This document shows positions 11,599-24,467 of a DNA stretch of 64,000 bases, one piece after another. The DNA lies in contig NC_081541.1 of assembly GCF_901000735.1 (NCBI RefSeq), positions 46,109,485 to 46,173,484 on the forward strand, given 5' to 3'. The notes below the pieces were generated by a model. That model was not told the origin of the DNA. It made no database searches and saw nothing but the letters and a program-made list of their open reading frames with translations. Position numbers and translations under genes: made by a program. Source of the stretch: Corylus avellana (taxonomy: Eukaryota; Streptophyta; Magnoliopsida; Fagales; Betulaceae). The first letter of the stretch is position 1; the number at the start of each line of letters is the position of its first letter.

Positions 11599-13078
11599 TT
11601 TCAGCCGAGAATAATTTTTACCAACAAGTAGCAGGGGATATATATAGTTTGAGTCTTGTATTTTCTTTTGCTGTCCACAATCAGCCATGCATAATCATAT
11701 CTGCAAATCAGTGGAATCTTGTTTTATGGATATTGAAATCAGATCAACAAACATCATCCAAAAGATCTGTTTTTGTTTATTTATTATACTGAAAATTTTA
11801 ATTCACTTGATATGTAGAACAATTCAGTTTCCACAAAATCTTTCTAGGATGTACTACTTTTCTAGTTATTTCAATATGTGGTTTCTGTTGACGAATATGT
11901 TTTATGCTTAATGCAGAAAAAGAAGCCAGGGCTGTGTTTTGAAAACTCTCAAAACACAATGTGCAGCAGTAAATGGTGCTGATCAATCCAATTTTGTCTT
12001 GGTTGATACCCCTTGATCATATATTATCAGGTGCTTTAATCGTGCATCTCTTTTCTATGTGATATAGCGGTTTTAGCTCCTATTTAATTTCTAATTTTGT
12101 TGTATTGCTTTAAGGGATTCTTAGGTGTGCTTTTCAAATGATGTTTCGTGCTTTGGAAACTACACCAAACAATTGCAGCCAACTCTTCCTAGCAGTCCAT
12201 ATGGTGGAAATTGTCGGTGTCCTTCTTGTGGAGGAGGTTCGATAATATGAATTTGTATTTGGTGTTTGGTATGTAGAGCTTCTTAGTAACTTCATAGACC
12301 TTCTATAACATGTTTATTTTGTGTTAGATATAATATGACCTCTTTTTCTTCTTTCTCTTCTACCCAAAATTCATCACTCTTCATGTTACCATTTAACCTG
12401 TTGTGAGGCCCTTTATGCCAACAACTAACTTCTCTTGCACTGAAAAATGCAGAGCTATCATATATTAAACACTTGGCTTCTGCATTAATTGGTTTTCACC
12501 CTGTGCGCTACAATTATTATTCACTCTGTTGTTTTATGCTAATGTTGTTCCTGTTTGTTCTTTCTTTTCCCCAGCCAACCAACAACCTATCATCACAAGA
12601 GTTTTCAATGAGACAATGAACCTTTCTTCATTTTCCAATGAGCAAGTGGGATAGTACAAGTTCGGGCTACTTCTGATCAAATACAAGGCTGCATATGAAA
12701 TTGAAGTAAAGAAGGGTAGATTTCCTCTAGTCTCTTAATTCCTGGAATAGAAACCTTTTACTTGAATTCTTCTTGTGCCAATGATCCTTTCTTCAGTGTA
12801 CACATGATTGGCTTCAAGCCTTCACTATATATCGGCTGCAGAAACTTGGTTCTCCACAATAGCTTGACTCGCTTTCAATTAAATGCTATTTTTGGAAGCT
12901 GTTAGAGACGAAAATAGTTCGCAGGACATTGATGAACTATTGCTGATTGTTTTTTCATTTGGTACTTGGTTGTATTTGTATTGAGAGATGGTGTTATTTT
13001 TTTTTTTTGCTTTTAATTTGAAAAAACTCAGATGGTTTACCTTTCAATTTTGGTTGTTTAAAGTCTTTTAAGTGTACT

Positions 13079-13178
13079 NNNNNNNNNNNNNNNNNNNNNN
13101 NNNNNNNNNNNNNNNNNNNNNNNNNNNNNNNNNNNNNNNNNNNNNNNNNNNNNNNNNNNNNNNNNNNNNNNNNNNNNN
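13079..13178. other. Assembly gap, 100 N
   Basis: Exactly 100 N. It hides the 5' end of the second copy of the CNL pseudogene. Confidence 0.99.
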
Positions 13179-14405
13179 TCTAAACAATTCACTTTAAGCC
13201 TTGCAGATGATTGTCCTCCTTAAATTGTAAGCAACACTCGCCATTTATCTTTTCATAAGAATTTTGCAAGCTTTCAAGAGGCTAAGAGATTGCACACTGT
13301 CCCAAGATTAAATTTATTGAGTGGCTACGTATATGGAACCCAATTTCCACTACTAACGACAAGTTGCTTACAAGTGCTTAGTCTAACTCACTATATGGAC
13401 TTAATTGAGTTGCCAAATTCAATTAGTAAACTTATATATCTACGTTATTTGAGCATTTCTAGCACTCGGATTAAAAGGTTGCATGATTCTGTTTGTAAGT
13501 TGTATAATTTACAGACATTGAATTTATCATATTGTTCTATTCTTGTAGCATTGCCAAGAGATATGTATAAACTCATTAATTTACGTCATCTTGGTATTAC
13601 TGAAACTCGCAATATAACGGAGATGCCAAGACATCTTGGTAGACTAAAAGGTCTTCAGACATTAACTAAATTTATGGTTGGCAAAGATAGTGGATGTGGC
13701 ATTGGAGAGTTAAAAAAACTTAATCTTCTGAGAGGATCACTTTGTATTAAGAACCTCCAAAATGTTACATCTCTTACGGATGCTAATGACTTAAACTTGG
13801 TGGATAAGAAGTACCTTGAGGAGTTGGAATTGAGCTGGGCATATTGGTCGAAAGATAATACTGTAGTAAGGCAAATAGTTGTCTTAAATAGTCTCCAGCC
13901 CCATTCGAACTTGAAAAGTCTCACTATTAGGGGCTATGATGGTAAAAGTTTTCCGGACTGGGTAGGGCAACAGCCTTCTTTTGAGAAATTGGAAATACGT
14001 GATTGTCCAGAAGTTGAGTCATTTACTGAAGGGGGATTGCCTTCCAATCTAAACGAAATTTCCATCATCTTTTGTGATAAACTCTTTGTGAACCGAATGG
14101 GGTGGGGTTTGCAAAAACTCCAGTGTCTTAGAAGATTCATGCTTTGGGACGCAAAAACCGATGTGGAGTCCTTTCCAAATGAGGGGTTGTTTCCTACCAG
14201 TCTTACCCATCTTTACGTCCAATTCTTTCCAAAATTGAAATCTTTGGACAAGAAGGGGCTTCAACACCTCACTGCTCTTGAAGAATTGCATATCTCGTCC
14301 TGCCCTAAGCTCGAGTGCATGCCAGAAGACGGGCTGCCTGCCTCCCTTTCTACTTTAAGGATCTTCGAATGTCCTTTGTTGGAGAAAGAGTGGGGAAGGA
14401 AATAA
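13179..14405 (+). pseudogene. CNL resistance pseudogene, second copy, LRR part only
   Basis: This repeats the 3' part of the 5005-8434 pseudogene from just after the MHD motif. It starts directly at the N gap, so its 5' half is either missing or unassembled. It has one copy of the 354-bp LRR unit instead of three. A single visible base change, GAA to TAA at 13221-13223, creates an in-frame stop (the first copy has GAA at 6542-6544). Downstream the frame is open (13290-14405) and ends in the same LEKEWGRK residues. The remaining LRR sequence is identical to the first copy as far as I can see by eye. It may be a true recent duplicate or the other haplotype placed in tandem. Confidence 0.85.
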
Positions 14406-17338
14406 GGAGAAAAATGGCGCAAGATTGCTCACGTCCCCAACAAATATATTCATTACCACGTACGGATTGAATGAGCTATAATTTATTGTATAGCAAGGTA
14501 CTTTCCTTTTCGGCCAGCTATAATTTATGAATATACCGTTTCTATTTTAATTTTTCTTAGCTACTACCTCTGATGAAACACATTGCCTTGTCCTCTTCTT
14601 TATTCTTCCTTTATTTTTGTTTAATAATTCTGTTTTGATTTGAATTCATTTCTCTAATTTAACCCATCCAAATTCAGAAAAGAATTAAAAGTCTAAAAGA
14701 GTTCAAATCAGTTGGGTTCTATCTATCTAAGTGGTGTTTTGCATTTTGGGCAGGTCATCCGAAATGAAATGGTCAAATGCTGTCATTCTCTTCCAATAGG
14801 CTTTGTTGATTGTGCCGGATCAAACTGGGTTAGGGTTAAGGGTACTATCCTTATATTTTCGTTTAATAATTATATTTTGATTTGAACACAAATTTCCAAT
14901 TTAACCAATCAAAAATCAGAAAAGAATTGAAAGCCCAAAAGATCTCATATTAGTTGGGTTTTGTCTTTTGAGCAGGTAATCTGGAGTGAAATACAAGTTG
15001 TACTTGTGTGCTCAAGGCCTTGCTACAGATGGTCAACTGCTCCTAGGCATTATTTTCGTATCTTCTTATCAATGGGTTCCATTCTCTTCATCATCCTCCA
15101 ATGCGATTTGTTAATTATGCTTGTACAAACTGGGTTAAAAGCAGTTGATTTTACCATTGGTACGAGAACTCTGAAATGGTGTAAATATTCTGTTGGGATG
15201 TCTTTTTTGCTTTGGTGGCAAGCTCCTCTGCCACAGCTGTTTCAATTGGTGGTTCAAAGGTGTATTTATTGGGCATTGTCTCCTTGTGCTCTTATGATCA
15301 ATTTGTGTGATCATTTTTCCCTCTTTCTCCGGAATTTTGCACGTAATTTGGTTACTGAAGACAATTTGTCCAGCGTAAATGGGTTGATTTGGAATTGATT
15401 GTTAAAAGTCTCCACGTTACTGTCAGGTACTTTCTCTGTTCAACCAGCTAATTTCTCTCTTTGTTGAGGATAAAATGCTTTGCCCAATTTTTTATTCTTC
15501 CATTATTTTTGTTTAATAATTCTGTTTTAATTTGATGCCAGTTGTCTAATTTAATCCATCAAAAAAAAAAAAAAAAAAAAACTAATTAAAAGCCCATAAG
15601 ATTCTAAATCGGTTGGATTCTGAGTGGTGTTTGCCTTTGGAGCAGGTCATTTAGAATGAAATACAAACTCCACTTGTGTGTTTTCATGGATTCGGTAGCA
15701 GATGGTCAACCACTCCTACTCTGTGTCGGAGTGGCTTAATGGCAACTCATGTTTGTTGACATTTTGAGTTTAGAAATCAATTCAATTAACATTGGACAAG
15801 CTCAATCTTGATTTTGCCATTTGAGTTGTACAATGTTTTTGGTAGGTGAAAAACGTTTTTGGGTTTTATTATTAAACTTATTTATGGTTAAGTTCTCTAC
15901 CAAAACATCTTCTTTGCAGAAGGTTGACTTAAGGAGTCTGGAGATGGCTGCTTTGTGGAGATATTGGGGACACTTTAAGCTTGTGAGTTTTTCTAATAGG
16001 AGAAAGTTACTTGTTGATCTGTTGCCACTATTGAGTCACTTTTTTTGTGTACTAGCATATTGGATTGCTAGGAGCCTAGGTGGATGCTAGCCCAACCCAT
16101 CAAAAGAGCAACTAGTTGATGTTGTTCAGAGGCATTTCATGTCACATGTACTTGCAAAACTGGTTGCTACTCCCTTTTTCGTGTACTTACAATGTTAGTT
16201 CAAGCAGCTTTTTAGTAGTAGATAGCATTATTCTGTTATGAAAAATGAAAAATCCATATTTCTGGTGGTGAAGCAAATGGACGACTTGCAGGTCATTTTG
16301 GGGTTTGTTCAGGCTGCAATTGATTGAAGACTGTGCAAATGACCTGGAGACAAATGGGGAGATCTTTGAATTTGGTTGTCTATGCCAACTGATGATACTG
16401 GTACCTAAATGTCCACTTCCCTCTGCCGTGATGTTTGTAACAATTTATCAGTGGCTTGTTTATGTCTATCACTCTATCATTTTCGGTTACAGAGCTCGTG
16501 ACCAGACCTCTAAAGAAGATCTTTGTGGCTTTCTTTCCAAACTTGGTTGAATGTACTGCTGACTTGAGGAAGTAGGTTTTTAAAGACCTCTTCATCTGTG
16601 CTGGATGGGCTTAAGGGAAACTGATGTTTGTTGACATTTTGAGTTTAGAAATCAATTCAATTAACATTAGACAACCTTTATGTTGTGAAACTATATAAAT
16701 GCTAAGTTTTTGCTCCTGAATATATTCTGAGGTTATGGATTTTTGACATGATCTTGGCCTTTGTACTGTTGCCCAAAAAGTCAGACAAACCAAATCAAAA
16801 CTGCCTGCAATGATCACTATCTCTATAGTAGTAGTTATAACAAAACGTTTCATGCACATATTGATCATAAAGTTACTACATTTACTTCAATCTATTTATT
16901 CCTTTTCTTTTTAATCATCATCGTTGAACAGTTTGCATAGAGAGTGGAATGGACTTTGCTCTGTGACATACTTGCTTCGTCATGTAGACTTTTAGCCACT
17001 TCCACCCCACTGATTCTACTCACTGGTATACTAAGAACTTGGTAAAAGAAGAAAAAGAAGACTGAAGTAATTCAGTCTTGGTTCTCAGAGCTCAAGCTAA
17101 CCAGCATTGGTCAGAAGTAATCCTCCTTCTCAATTAGTATGTTCATGTTTTTTCCTAGTGGCTAATATAGGGGTGCTCTGGGCATCAGGAATTGGGGCAT
17201 CACTAGCTTATTCGTGTACAAGATCTCCTCTGAAACCAAGCCATAGGCTAATTCAAATTCTTGCAAGGTAACTTCCATCTCTTCAAGGCCTGAAGTTCTT
17301 GAGCTATTCATCTAAAAAAATAGAGAAGTGTGTTTGTG
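13179..17338 (+). repeat. Near-identical duplicate of 6500-11367
   Basis: About 4.16 kb match the earlier block at a constant offset of 5971 bp, after allowing for 708 bp of extra LRR repeat in the first copy. The only difference I noticed within the paired part is the GAA/TAA change at 13221. Beyond 17338 the match continues at lower identity, to 12270-13078 instead (17350-18220), skipping 11370-12270. Confidence 0.88.
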
Positions 17339-17800
17339 TGTGAGATACTGTAGAGCTTCTTAGTAACTTCATAGACCTTCTATAACATGTTTCTTTTGTG
17401 TTAGATATAATATGACCTCTTTTTCTTCTTTCTCTTCTGCCCAAAATTCCTCACTCTTCATGTTTACCGTTTAACCTGTTTTGAGGCCCTTTATGCCAAC
17501 AACTAACTTCTCTTGCACTGAAAAATGCAGAGCTATCATATATTAAAAATTTGGCTTCTGCATTAATTGGTCTTCACCCTATGTGCTTCAATTATTATTC
17601 ACTCTCTTGTTTTATGCTAATGTTGTTCCTTTTTGTTCTTTCTTTTCCCCAGCCAACCAACAACCTATCATCACAAGAGTTTTCAATGAGACAATGATCG
17701 TTTCCTCATTTTTCAATGAGCAAGTGGGATAGAGCAACTTCTGGCTACTTCTGATCAAATACAAGGCAGCATATGAAATTGAAGTAAAGAAGGGGGGCAG
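15130..17800 (+). pseudogene. SEC31: SEC31 (COPII coat) pseudogene, block B
   Basis: This is the duplicate of block A. The TLKWCKYSVGMSF, GGSKVYLL and NLVTEDNL pieces recur at 15160-15370. The pieces found in block A at 11978-12230 are missing here: the sequence runs from 17338 straight into the PFMPTTN segment (about 17490). QQPIITRVFNET follows (about 17655-17695), then a corrupted C-terminus near 17725-17790, where 'NFWLL' is still legible. It has the same exon-intron layout and is equally non-functional. SEC31 identity is inferred from motifs. Confidence 0.55.
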
Positions 17801-18021
17801 ATTCCCTCTGGTCTCTCAATTCCTGGAATAGAAACCTTTTACTTGAATTCTTCTTGTGACAATGATCCTTTCTTCAGTGTACACATGATTGGCTTCGCTA
17901 GATATCGGCTGCAGAAACTTGGTTCTCCACAATAGCTTGACTGGCCTTCAATTAAATGCTATTTCTGGAAGTTGTTAGAGACCAAAATAGTTCTCAGGAC
18001 ATTGATGAACTATTGCTGATT

Positions 18022-18022
<1 letters not shown>

Positions 18023-18074
<52 letters not shown>
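18023..18074. repeat. Poly(T) tract, 52 bp
   Basis: An uninterrupted run of about 52 T lies within the block-B SEC31 pseudogene flank. Block A has a much shorter run at the equivalent place (near 12945). This is slippage-prone sequence or the tail of a minus-strand retroelement insertion. No element body was recognised. Confidence 0.8.
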
Positions 18075-18219
18075 CTTCATTTGGTGCTTGGTTGTATTTG
18101 TATTGAGAGATGGTATTATTCTTTTTTGCTTTTAATTTTTTTTAAAAAAAAACAAAAACTCATAGATGGTTTACCTTTCAATTTTGGCTGTTTAAAGTCT
18201 TTTAATTATACTCTTTGAT

Positions 18220-20990
18220 GCTGTTTTTTTGTTGTCACATATGAACACCAAAAATTGAATAATATAACACGAGTCGCTGAGCGGCATTTGAATGTTATTT
18301 AAATGTTTAATATTTGAATGTCATTTGCCATCGAGGATAACATTCCCATTCCCTCTCCCCCCCACCCAAGACTTTTTTTTCTATGCAAAATGCTAAACAT
18401 ACTTCCAAGTACATTTTTCATGATGTGATAGTAAAAATTACCATTAGATGTTATATGTACTTTTATTTATTATTTCATCCGATAGTAATTTTTTACTGTC
18501 ACATAAAAGTGAACACTTAAAAAGAGTATTACATGAAGCCATTAGAGATGCCCAGGACTAGAGCAATTACTCTAAATTAATAAATAATACGTACAATGAG
18601 CTTCTTTTTTCCACCAAAAATAATGTATAATGGGCTTAGTGACTATTTTGGACTTTGTTTGCCAACATTTATGAATTGGACGTCCAAGGAGATTCCCATG
18701 TTCATTTCAGTTATGGAGTTGATTGATGATAAAAAAAATTGCTTGCAAATCTTAAGATGCAGATAAAGTTCTCCATTTCCATTCAAAACTAAATTGAAAC
18801 AAAATAAATTTAGATAGAGAGGAAAAAAAACTCCAGTCCAATACTGATTGATTGGAGTGTTTTTCGTTGGAATGAAACATGATGCAAAATAATTTTTTTC
18901 ATTAAAAAAATAGCAAATCTTTTATATTTTTTGGGGATTTTAGGAATGCAATATTGAATTGGGCTGGACTTATGTTTATTGATTCATATTTGAATGGGGA
19001 ATTCGACCAACTCAAATTCATATTTTAGGGCCCTTGTGGACTTCATATGTACAGTACCTCTCATGTTCAAAAATTAAATTTGATAAAGACGTGTTTGGCT
19101 CTGGAATAGCCATTTTTTTTTTTCTTTCAGCAGTGAAGCATACTTCTAGAGCAATACTCACGATCTAAAACCTTCTCAGACAAAAAGAAAGGCATACAGA
19201 GAGATATCTTTCACATACTATTTACAGCTTTTTTCACACAAACAAACAGCCTTAAGAAAATTGCCTTAATTTTTCACCCTCTTGTACAAAACATTTTTAC
19301 GTACTTTATAGGCTGTCTTAGAGTAATTAATGGGCGCCCTATTTACTTCAACTATTGATTTGAGGATATATATCCGTTGTGGACTTCTTTTTTCAAAGGC
19401 AATTTCCATGAAATTTCTTTCCATCACATTTTGCTCGATCTTTTCCGTTGGTCATAAACTTCAATTAAACTACAGTAAAGTATATGATGAAATTTCCATG
19501 AAATTTCTTCCCATCACATTTGGCTCGATCTTTTCAGCTTGTCCGCTCAAAGCTGAAATCTCAACGCATGCTATGATGATGAGCTATAATAAAATGACAT
19601 ATTTGACTGTCTTTTCCTTTATGTAGTGGAAACAATTCCTAGTGGGGATGCTGGTATGACCTACTTTGAATGGATGTTTAGTTTTTATTTTCTAAGCAAA
19701 TGAGAGATGGGTTGATGGATTAAAAAACCCAAAAAGAGATAGGCTCTTCAACAAGACACCCAGAATGAAAATTACAACACAAAAAATACACAAAAATAGT
19801 AGGCAAGAATTTACTGGTTATAGTGATTATAGATGTTTTACCCGCTTTGCTGTTGGGATAGAAATTTCTTATAGTTACTCAACCTAGTTTAATAAAATGT
19901 GTTCTCAAATATAAGCTTCATTTTTAAGTTTTTGTTAAAAGTCCGTTTTGACTATTTTTAGGCTTTTTGGACCCTTAAAAGTGCGTTTACTTTTTTTTAT
20001 CAAACGAGTATTTTTTTCTTTAAACGGACTTTTTGAGTGTTAAAAACACTTTTAGACCCTTCAAACGCAATCTCAAAGAGACCCTACAGTAGAAAACAAG
20101 TATAAAACTTGTTGTTTTCCATCAAAATTATTCTTGACTACTAGTTAGGTATGAGATTGGTGAAATTAAAAAAAAAAAAAAAAGAAAAAAAAAAGAAAAA
20201 GAAAAGATAATAAGCATTTTTTTTTTAAAAAAAAGTTAATAAGAATATTGCTGCAAGATACCATTCTATTTTGGAGCAAAAAGCTCAACCACTCAGTGCT
20301 GCTAATGAAAGATACAAGGAAATATTTGATAACTTATTTAATTTTTTCTTGTAACAGAAAATTGCTGATGGGGATTACAAAAAAGAAAAGGGGCTGAAAT
20401 TTCAAGTCAAGCCGCCCAACAAAAGGAAAAAAATAAAAAATAATAACAATATAAGTTAATTCATGCTTTCAGACAGCTAACAAGCACCTACTAATCTGAC
20501 TCATAAACTTAGCCATTGACACGTAATCTTTACCGACCAAATTGACTCAATCCTGTAAGTTGTAAAATTGTTTGTATTGTTTTTCCAAAGACACAAGTAT
20601 TAGACATTTATTTTTTTAATTTTTTTTTTAAGAAAGTACAAAAATAAAGAAAAAAGTGGTCTCAGTAGAGGAGAGGGGTGGCCCAGCTAAGGTGTCAAGT
20701 GGCCAACCTTATCTGTTTGGGGTGGCGGCCGACTACCCCTAGTCAATTGAGAAAGCCACAGAGCCACCCATGACCAAGACAAAGGTGATCACATTTCTTT
20801 TTTTTTTTTTATTTAATATAGAAAAATACACCTACGTACCATCTTTTCCTCTAAAAGTAGGAATATGATCTTACTTTAAAAACTTATTTGTCTTACTTGG
20901 ATTTTAATATCTATTTAGAAGAGAATAATATAAGAGAACTTAGAATTTTTCATAATTAATGGAGCCCATTTTTCTTTTATTTTATCTGAA
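18220..20990. other. Intergenic DNA without recognised genes
   Basis: There is no motif-supported gene. A direct repeat of about 45 bp (AATTTCCATGAAATTTCTT...) begins at 19401 and again at 19491. Its sequence resembles the NLR-flanking module (compare 4440-4500 and 21185-21240), so this is probably another decayed copy. The stretch at 19920-20060 contains several near-repeats of 'AAAGTxCGTTT', typical of a small decayed transposon. A/T homopolymers are frequent. Confidence 0.45.
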
Positions 20991-22265
20991 AGACGCCACA
21001 TCAATCAAGCTGATAGGTGTAGGAAGATCATGATCCCTATAATTAAAAATGTCCGGATTTGATTGCTTTATCTTATTTCTGTATTTTCCAGCGGGGTGGG
21101 CCTCTCCCACTATTATTGTTCTGAAAATATATCCATTGTACTGTGCACTTATTTTTTAGATTGCCATCTCTTTTTTTTTTTTTTCCAAAGGCAATATCAT
21201 TGAAATTTCTTTCATTCAAATTTGGCTTCAAGATTGTAATGATTTATTTGAATGTGATCATCAAGAAGATGATAATTGATATGTATATGAATTATGATCA
21301 ATAAATTCAGAATAAATTTAGAGAGGCAGAGTAGCCTTTCAAATATTAAAACCCGACTCATAATATATAGCAATCAATATTCTTCTATTAGACTATTACT
21401 ATTACTAGGCTCAATCCTAACCTCAATCTTTCTTCGATCCATCTTAATCAATTGAAATAAACTAAAATTAACATCCTTAAAATAAGGAATAAGTTTTAAA
21501 AACAAATTCAAATAATATAATTAAATTCAACCAGAAATTATAAAATTAGAGTAACTAAAGTTTGCATCTATTTTTTTGGTACAGAGAAAACAAAAATAAA
21601 AATGAAAACTTCATAAAGGACTTTTTAACTACCGTGCATTTTGACTTTTGAGAAGACGGGCTAAATTTTTAAAACTCTCAATTCCATCCCTCGAACTTTC
21701 AATTTGATGCAATTTACTTCTCCGTCATTTTTTTGTTGTTAAAACCCCTAAAAAACAAAATTACCCTTCGATTTTTTAAAAAAAAATCATTGAAAAAATT
21801 GAAAAAAAAAGGAAAAAAAAAAAGGGTCACAAGGTAGCCTAACCGTGGGTCACCTTGTGATCTATTTTTTTTTATAATAATTTTTAAGGGAAACTTTAGA
21901 AAACCCCCCTGAATTTCAAGCTGATTTGAAAAACCCTTCATGAATTTCTAAAACTCTCACTTAGACCTCCTGAACTTTGGTTTTCTCTCACTTTGGACCC
22001 TTTTAATATTAAACCACATCATTTTGGACGTTTTAACATTAATAGTATATATATTATCACATCATTTAAATTTTAAATGACGTAACAACATTAACATGTA
22101 TATTATTAAATTAATAAAATTTAATCTATATCATACAGTATACATTTGCCTACCAGTAATAAAGAAGCCCACTTTGAGATGAGTGGCACTTACCAGCCGG
22201 TTGACTCGAAGTCAACTTTCAAGCTTTCTTTCTCAGATATTAATGGTGTGGAAAAATCTGTTTCT
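20990..22265 (+). repeat. NLR-flanking repeat module, copy 2
   Basis: This is a longer copy of the module at 3.9-4.8 kb. It includes 'TTGCTTTATC', the 'AAGAAGATGATAATTGATATG' phrase near 21260, 'AAACCCGACTCATAATATAT' near 21350, and 'ATTAATGGTGTGGAAAAATC' near 22235. The part 21590-21970 (phrases on 'AACTCTCAATTCCATCCCTC' and 'GTCACCTTGTGA') is found reverse-complemented at 39.1-39.6 kb, and 21050-21580 at 39.6-40.1 kb. No gene follows it on the + strand here. The Mutator-like element is inserted at its right end. Confidence 0.6.
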
Positions 22266-22280
22266 TGGTATCTTTTTTCT

Positions 22281-23369
22281 GGATCAGGATCCCCAATGGG
22301 GAATTGCTGATGAGTTTTTTTTGTTAATCTGGATTGTTGGATTTCATCCAACGGTCTAAATCTTGCCATGTGTCCCATTTCATAAAATATAATAAAATAT
22401 TATATATATTTTAAAAAATAAATATAAAATAAAATAATAAAAAATTAATTTAATAATAGAGGATAGTTGGCCACCCNNNNNNNNNNNNNNNNNNNNNNNN
22501 NNNNNNNNNNNNNNNNNNNNNNNNNNNNNNNNNNNNNNNNNNNNNNNNNNNNNNNNNNNNNNNNNNNNNNNNNNNNNNNNNNNNNNNNNNNNNNNNNNNN
22601 NNNNNNNNNNNNNNNNNNNNNNNNNNNNNNNNNNNNNNNNNNNNNNNNNNNNNNNNNNNNNNNNNNNNNNNNNNNNNNNNNNNNNNNNNNNNNNNNNNNN
22701 NNNNNNNNNNNNNNNNNNNNNNNNNNNNNNNNNNNNNNNNNNNNNNNNNNNNNNNNNNNNNNNNNNNNNNNNNNNNNNNNNNNNNNNNNNNNNNNNNNNN
22801 NNNNNNNNNNNNNNNNNNNNNNNNNNNNNNNNNNNNNNNNNNNNNNNNNNNNNNNNNNNNNNNNNNNNNNNNNNNNNNNNNNNNNNNNNNNNNNNNNNNN
22901 NNNNNNNNNNNNNNNNNNNNNNNNNNNNNNNNNNNNNNNNNNNNNNNNNNNNNNNNNNNNNNNNNNNNNNNNNNNNNNNNNNNNNNNNNNNNNNNNNNNN
23001 NNNNNNNNNNNNNNNNNNNNNNNNNNNNNNNNNNNNNNNNNNNNNNNNNNNNNNNNNNNNNNNNNNNNNNNNNNNNNNNNNNNNNNNNNNNNNNNNNNNN
23101 NNNNNNNNNNNNNNNNNNNNNNNNNNNNNNNNNNNNNNNNNNNNNNNNNNNNNNNNNNNGGAAAACTGGGGTGGCCAGCCACCCATATTATTAAATTATT
23201 TTTTTATTGTTTTATTTTATATTTATTTTTTAAAATATATATAATATTTTATTATATTTTTTGAAATGGGACACGTGGCGAGATTTATACCATTGGATGA
23301 AATCTAATGGTTCAGATTAATAAAAAAACCCATCAGCAATTCCCCAACCATTGCTGGGGATCTTGATCC
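22281..23369. mobile_element. Mutator-like non-autonomous element with long inverted ends
   Basis: The ends read GGATCAGGATCCCC on the left and, reverse-complemented, GGATCAAGATCCCC on the right (13 of 14). The inverted similarity continues for about 190 bp on each side (22281-22476 and 23160-23369), including the 'CATGTGTCCCATTTCA' / 'CACGTGTCCCATTTCA' pair. A perfect 9-bp direct repeat, CTTTTTTCT, flanks the element at 22272-22280 and 23370-23378. Long TIRs plus a 9-bp duplication are the hallmark of Mutator-like elements. The interior is a 683-bp N gap, so any coding content is unknown. Confidence 0.82.
22477..23159. other. Assembly gap, 683 N
   Basis: The non-round length suggests that the gap size was estimated from read pairs. 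It fills the middle of the Mutator-like element, where the inverted arms would have hindered assembly. Confidence 0.99.
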
Positions 23370-23684
23370 CTTTTTTCTCTGATCAATTTGATTCCATCAA
23401 CATGGTGTGGAGTCCACCACACTTGGCCGGCTTCATTTGATCATGTCTTTTCTCTTGTCTTTCTCTACGCAAAAGTTGATTTATCTCTTTTTGTCTTTTT
23501 TCTTCTCTTATTCTGCGCAAAAATTTGGGTTATCTCTTTTTTAATCAAAAGATAGGCCGACGAGATTAATTGTGGCTATTTTAGCTGGGCATGATCATAG
23601 TAATACTTATCTGTTGGGAGCTACACATGAAGGGTCTAAACGGTGGGAATTACAAGTGCTTCATCAAGTCTGACTAAGCCATAG

Positions 23685-24467
23685 GGGAGGGTAGATTAAT
23701 CGGTTACTGATTATCGGCTGTGTGCCAGTTTCGACTGAACCGATATTAACCGTAACTGATATATCAATATTCTTATCGGTTAAATTTTTTATACCGGTAT
23801 GCTTATCGGTCCGGTTAGAAATTTCATATCAATTAATCGTTTAACCGGTATAAACCGTTAAATAGGGATGCCGAAACGATGTAGTTTTGGGATTATATAT
23901 ATACCTATGTAACCTTATCTTAATTTGGGTTTGGGTATGTTTGATTTTTTTTTAGTGATGGCATTGGATGAGATTTCTTTGCCTTTGGTAAAAACATTTT
24001 TCATTAACTAGTTTTCTTACTCTAATTAGCATTCATTATGTTAATTAATCCATTTGCTTTGGAAAAATGTTTTTTATAATATATATATAAAAAAAAAGTT
24101 GTGGTAGATCAATATAAAAAAGTTTGAAGCTTTTTAGCCCAAAAAACAAATATTTGGGTCCCAACAAAAAGTATTTGGACCCTAAAACAACTCAATTTTA
24201 ATAAGTTATTTTAGCCCAACAAAAAGTATTTGGACTCTCAAAAGTAAAAAAAAAACTTATTTTGGCTTAACAAAATAAATTAATATAAAGCCCACGGTTA
24301 AGCCGGTTATAACCGAACCGTTTAACCGTGTACCATTATAACCGATAATTTCAGTTAAAATTCTTATTGGCCCGGTATCGGTTAATAAACCGTTTAACCG
24401 AAAATTATCGGTTAATAACCGATAAGAGACAAAATCGAACCGTTTTGACCGATACCCAGGCCTATTG
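23685..24467. mobile_element. hAT-like non-autonomous element rich in CGGTTAA motifs
   Basis: An exact 8-bp direct repeat, AGCCATAG, flanks the element (23677-23684 and 24468-24475). Both subterminal regions are packed with variants of ATCGGTTAA / TTAACCGAT in opposite orientations, as is common in hAT elements, where subterminal repeats bind transposase. The terminal inverted repeats themselves are weak. There is no transposase. A related element sits in the P450 intron at 52.8-53.2 kb (shared AGATTAATCG at one end and GGGTATC at the other). Confidence 0.65.

Larger units (their letters stand above)
9160..12740 (+). pseudogene. SEC31: SEC31 (COPII coat) pseudogene, block A
   Basis: Scattered exon relics match plant SEC31, the outer-coat subunit of ER-derived COPII vesicles, in collinear order. 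TLKWCKYSVGMSF plus a frameshifted 'FGGK' stretch (9190-9260) matches the region after the WD40 repeats. GGSKVYLL and NLVTEDNL follow (9285-9400). ADQSNFVLVDTP then a TGA at 12014-12016 is next (from 11978). QLQPTLPSSPYGGN lies near 12165-12210 and PFMPTTN near 12410. QQPIITRVFNET (12575-12614, after a CCAG acceptor) and a degenerate C-terminus near 12650-12715 end the series. Introns are retained, so this is a duplicated genomic copy, not a retrocopy. Stops and frameshifts break every piece. The assignment rests on remembered family motifs, not on a search. Several parts (9.8-11.3 kb) remain unassigned. Confidence 0.6.

Noticed and set aside
22380..23264. Long open frames on both strands
   Set aside because: They consist almost wholly of N bases inside an assembly gap and have no coding evidence.
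23685..24467. CRISPR-like spacing of CGGTTAA words
   Set aside because: The spacing is irregular, the words occur in both orientations, and the host is a plant. A hAT-like element with an 8-bp target duplication explains it.
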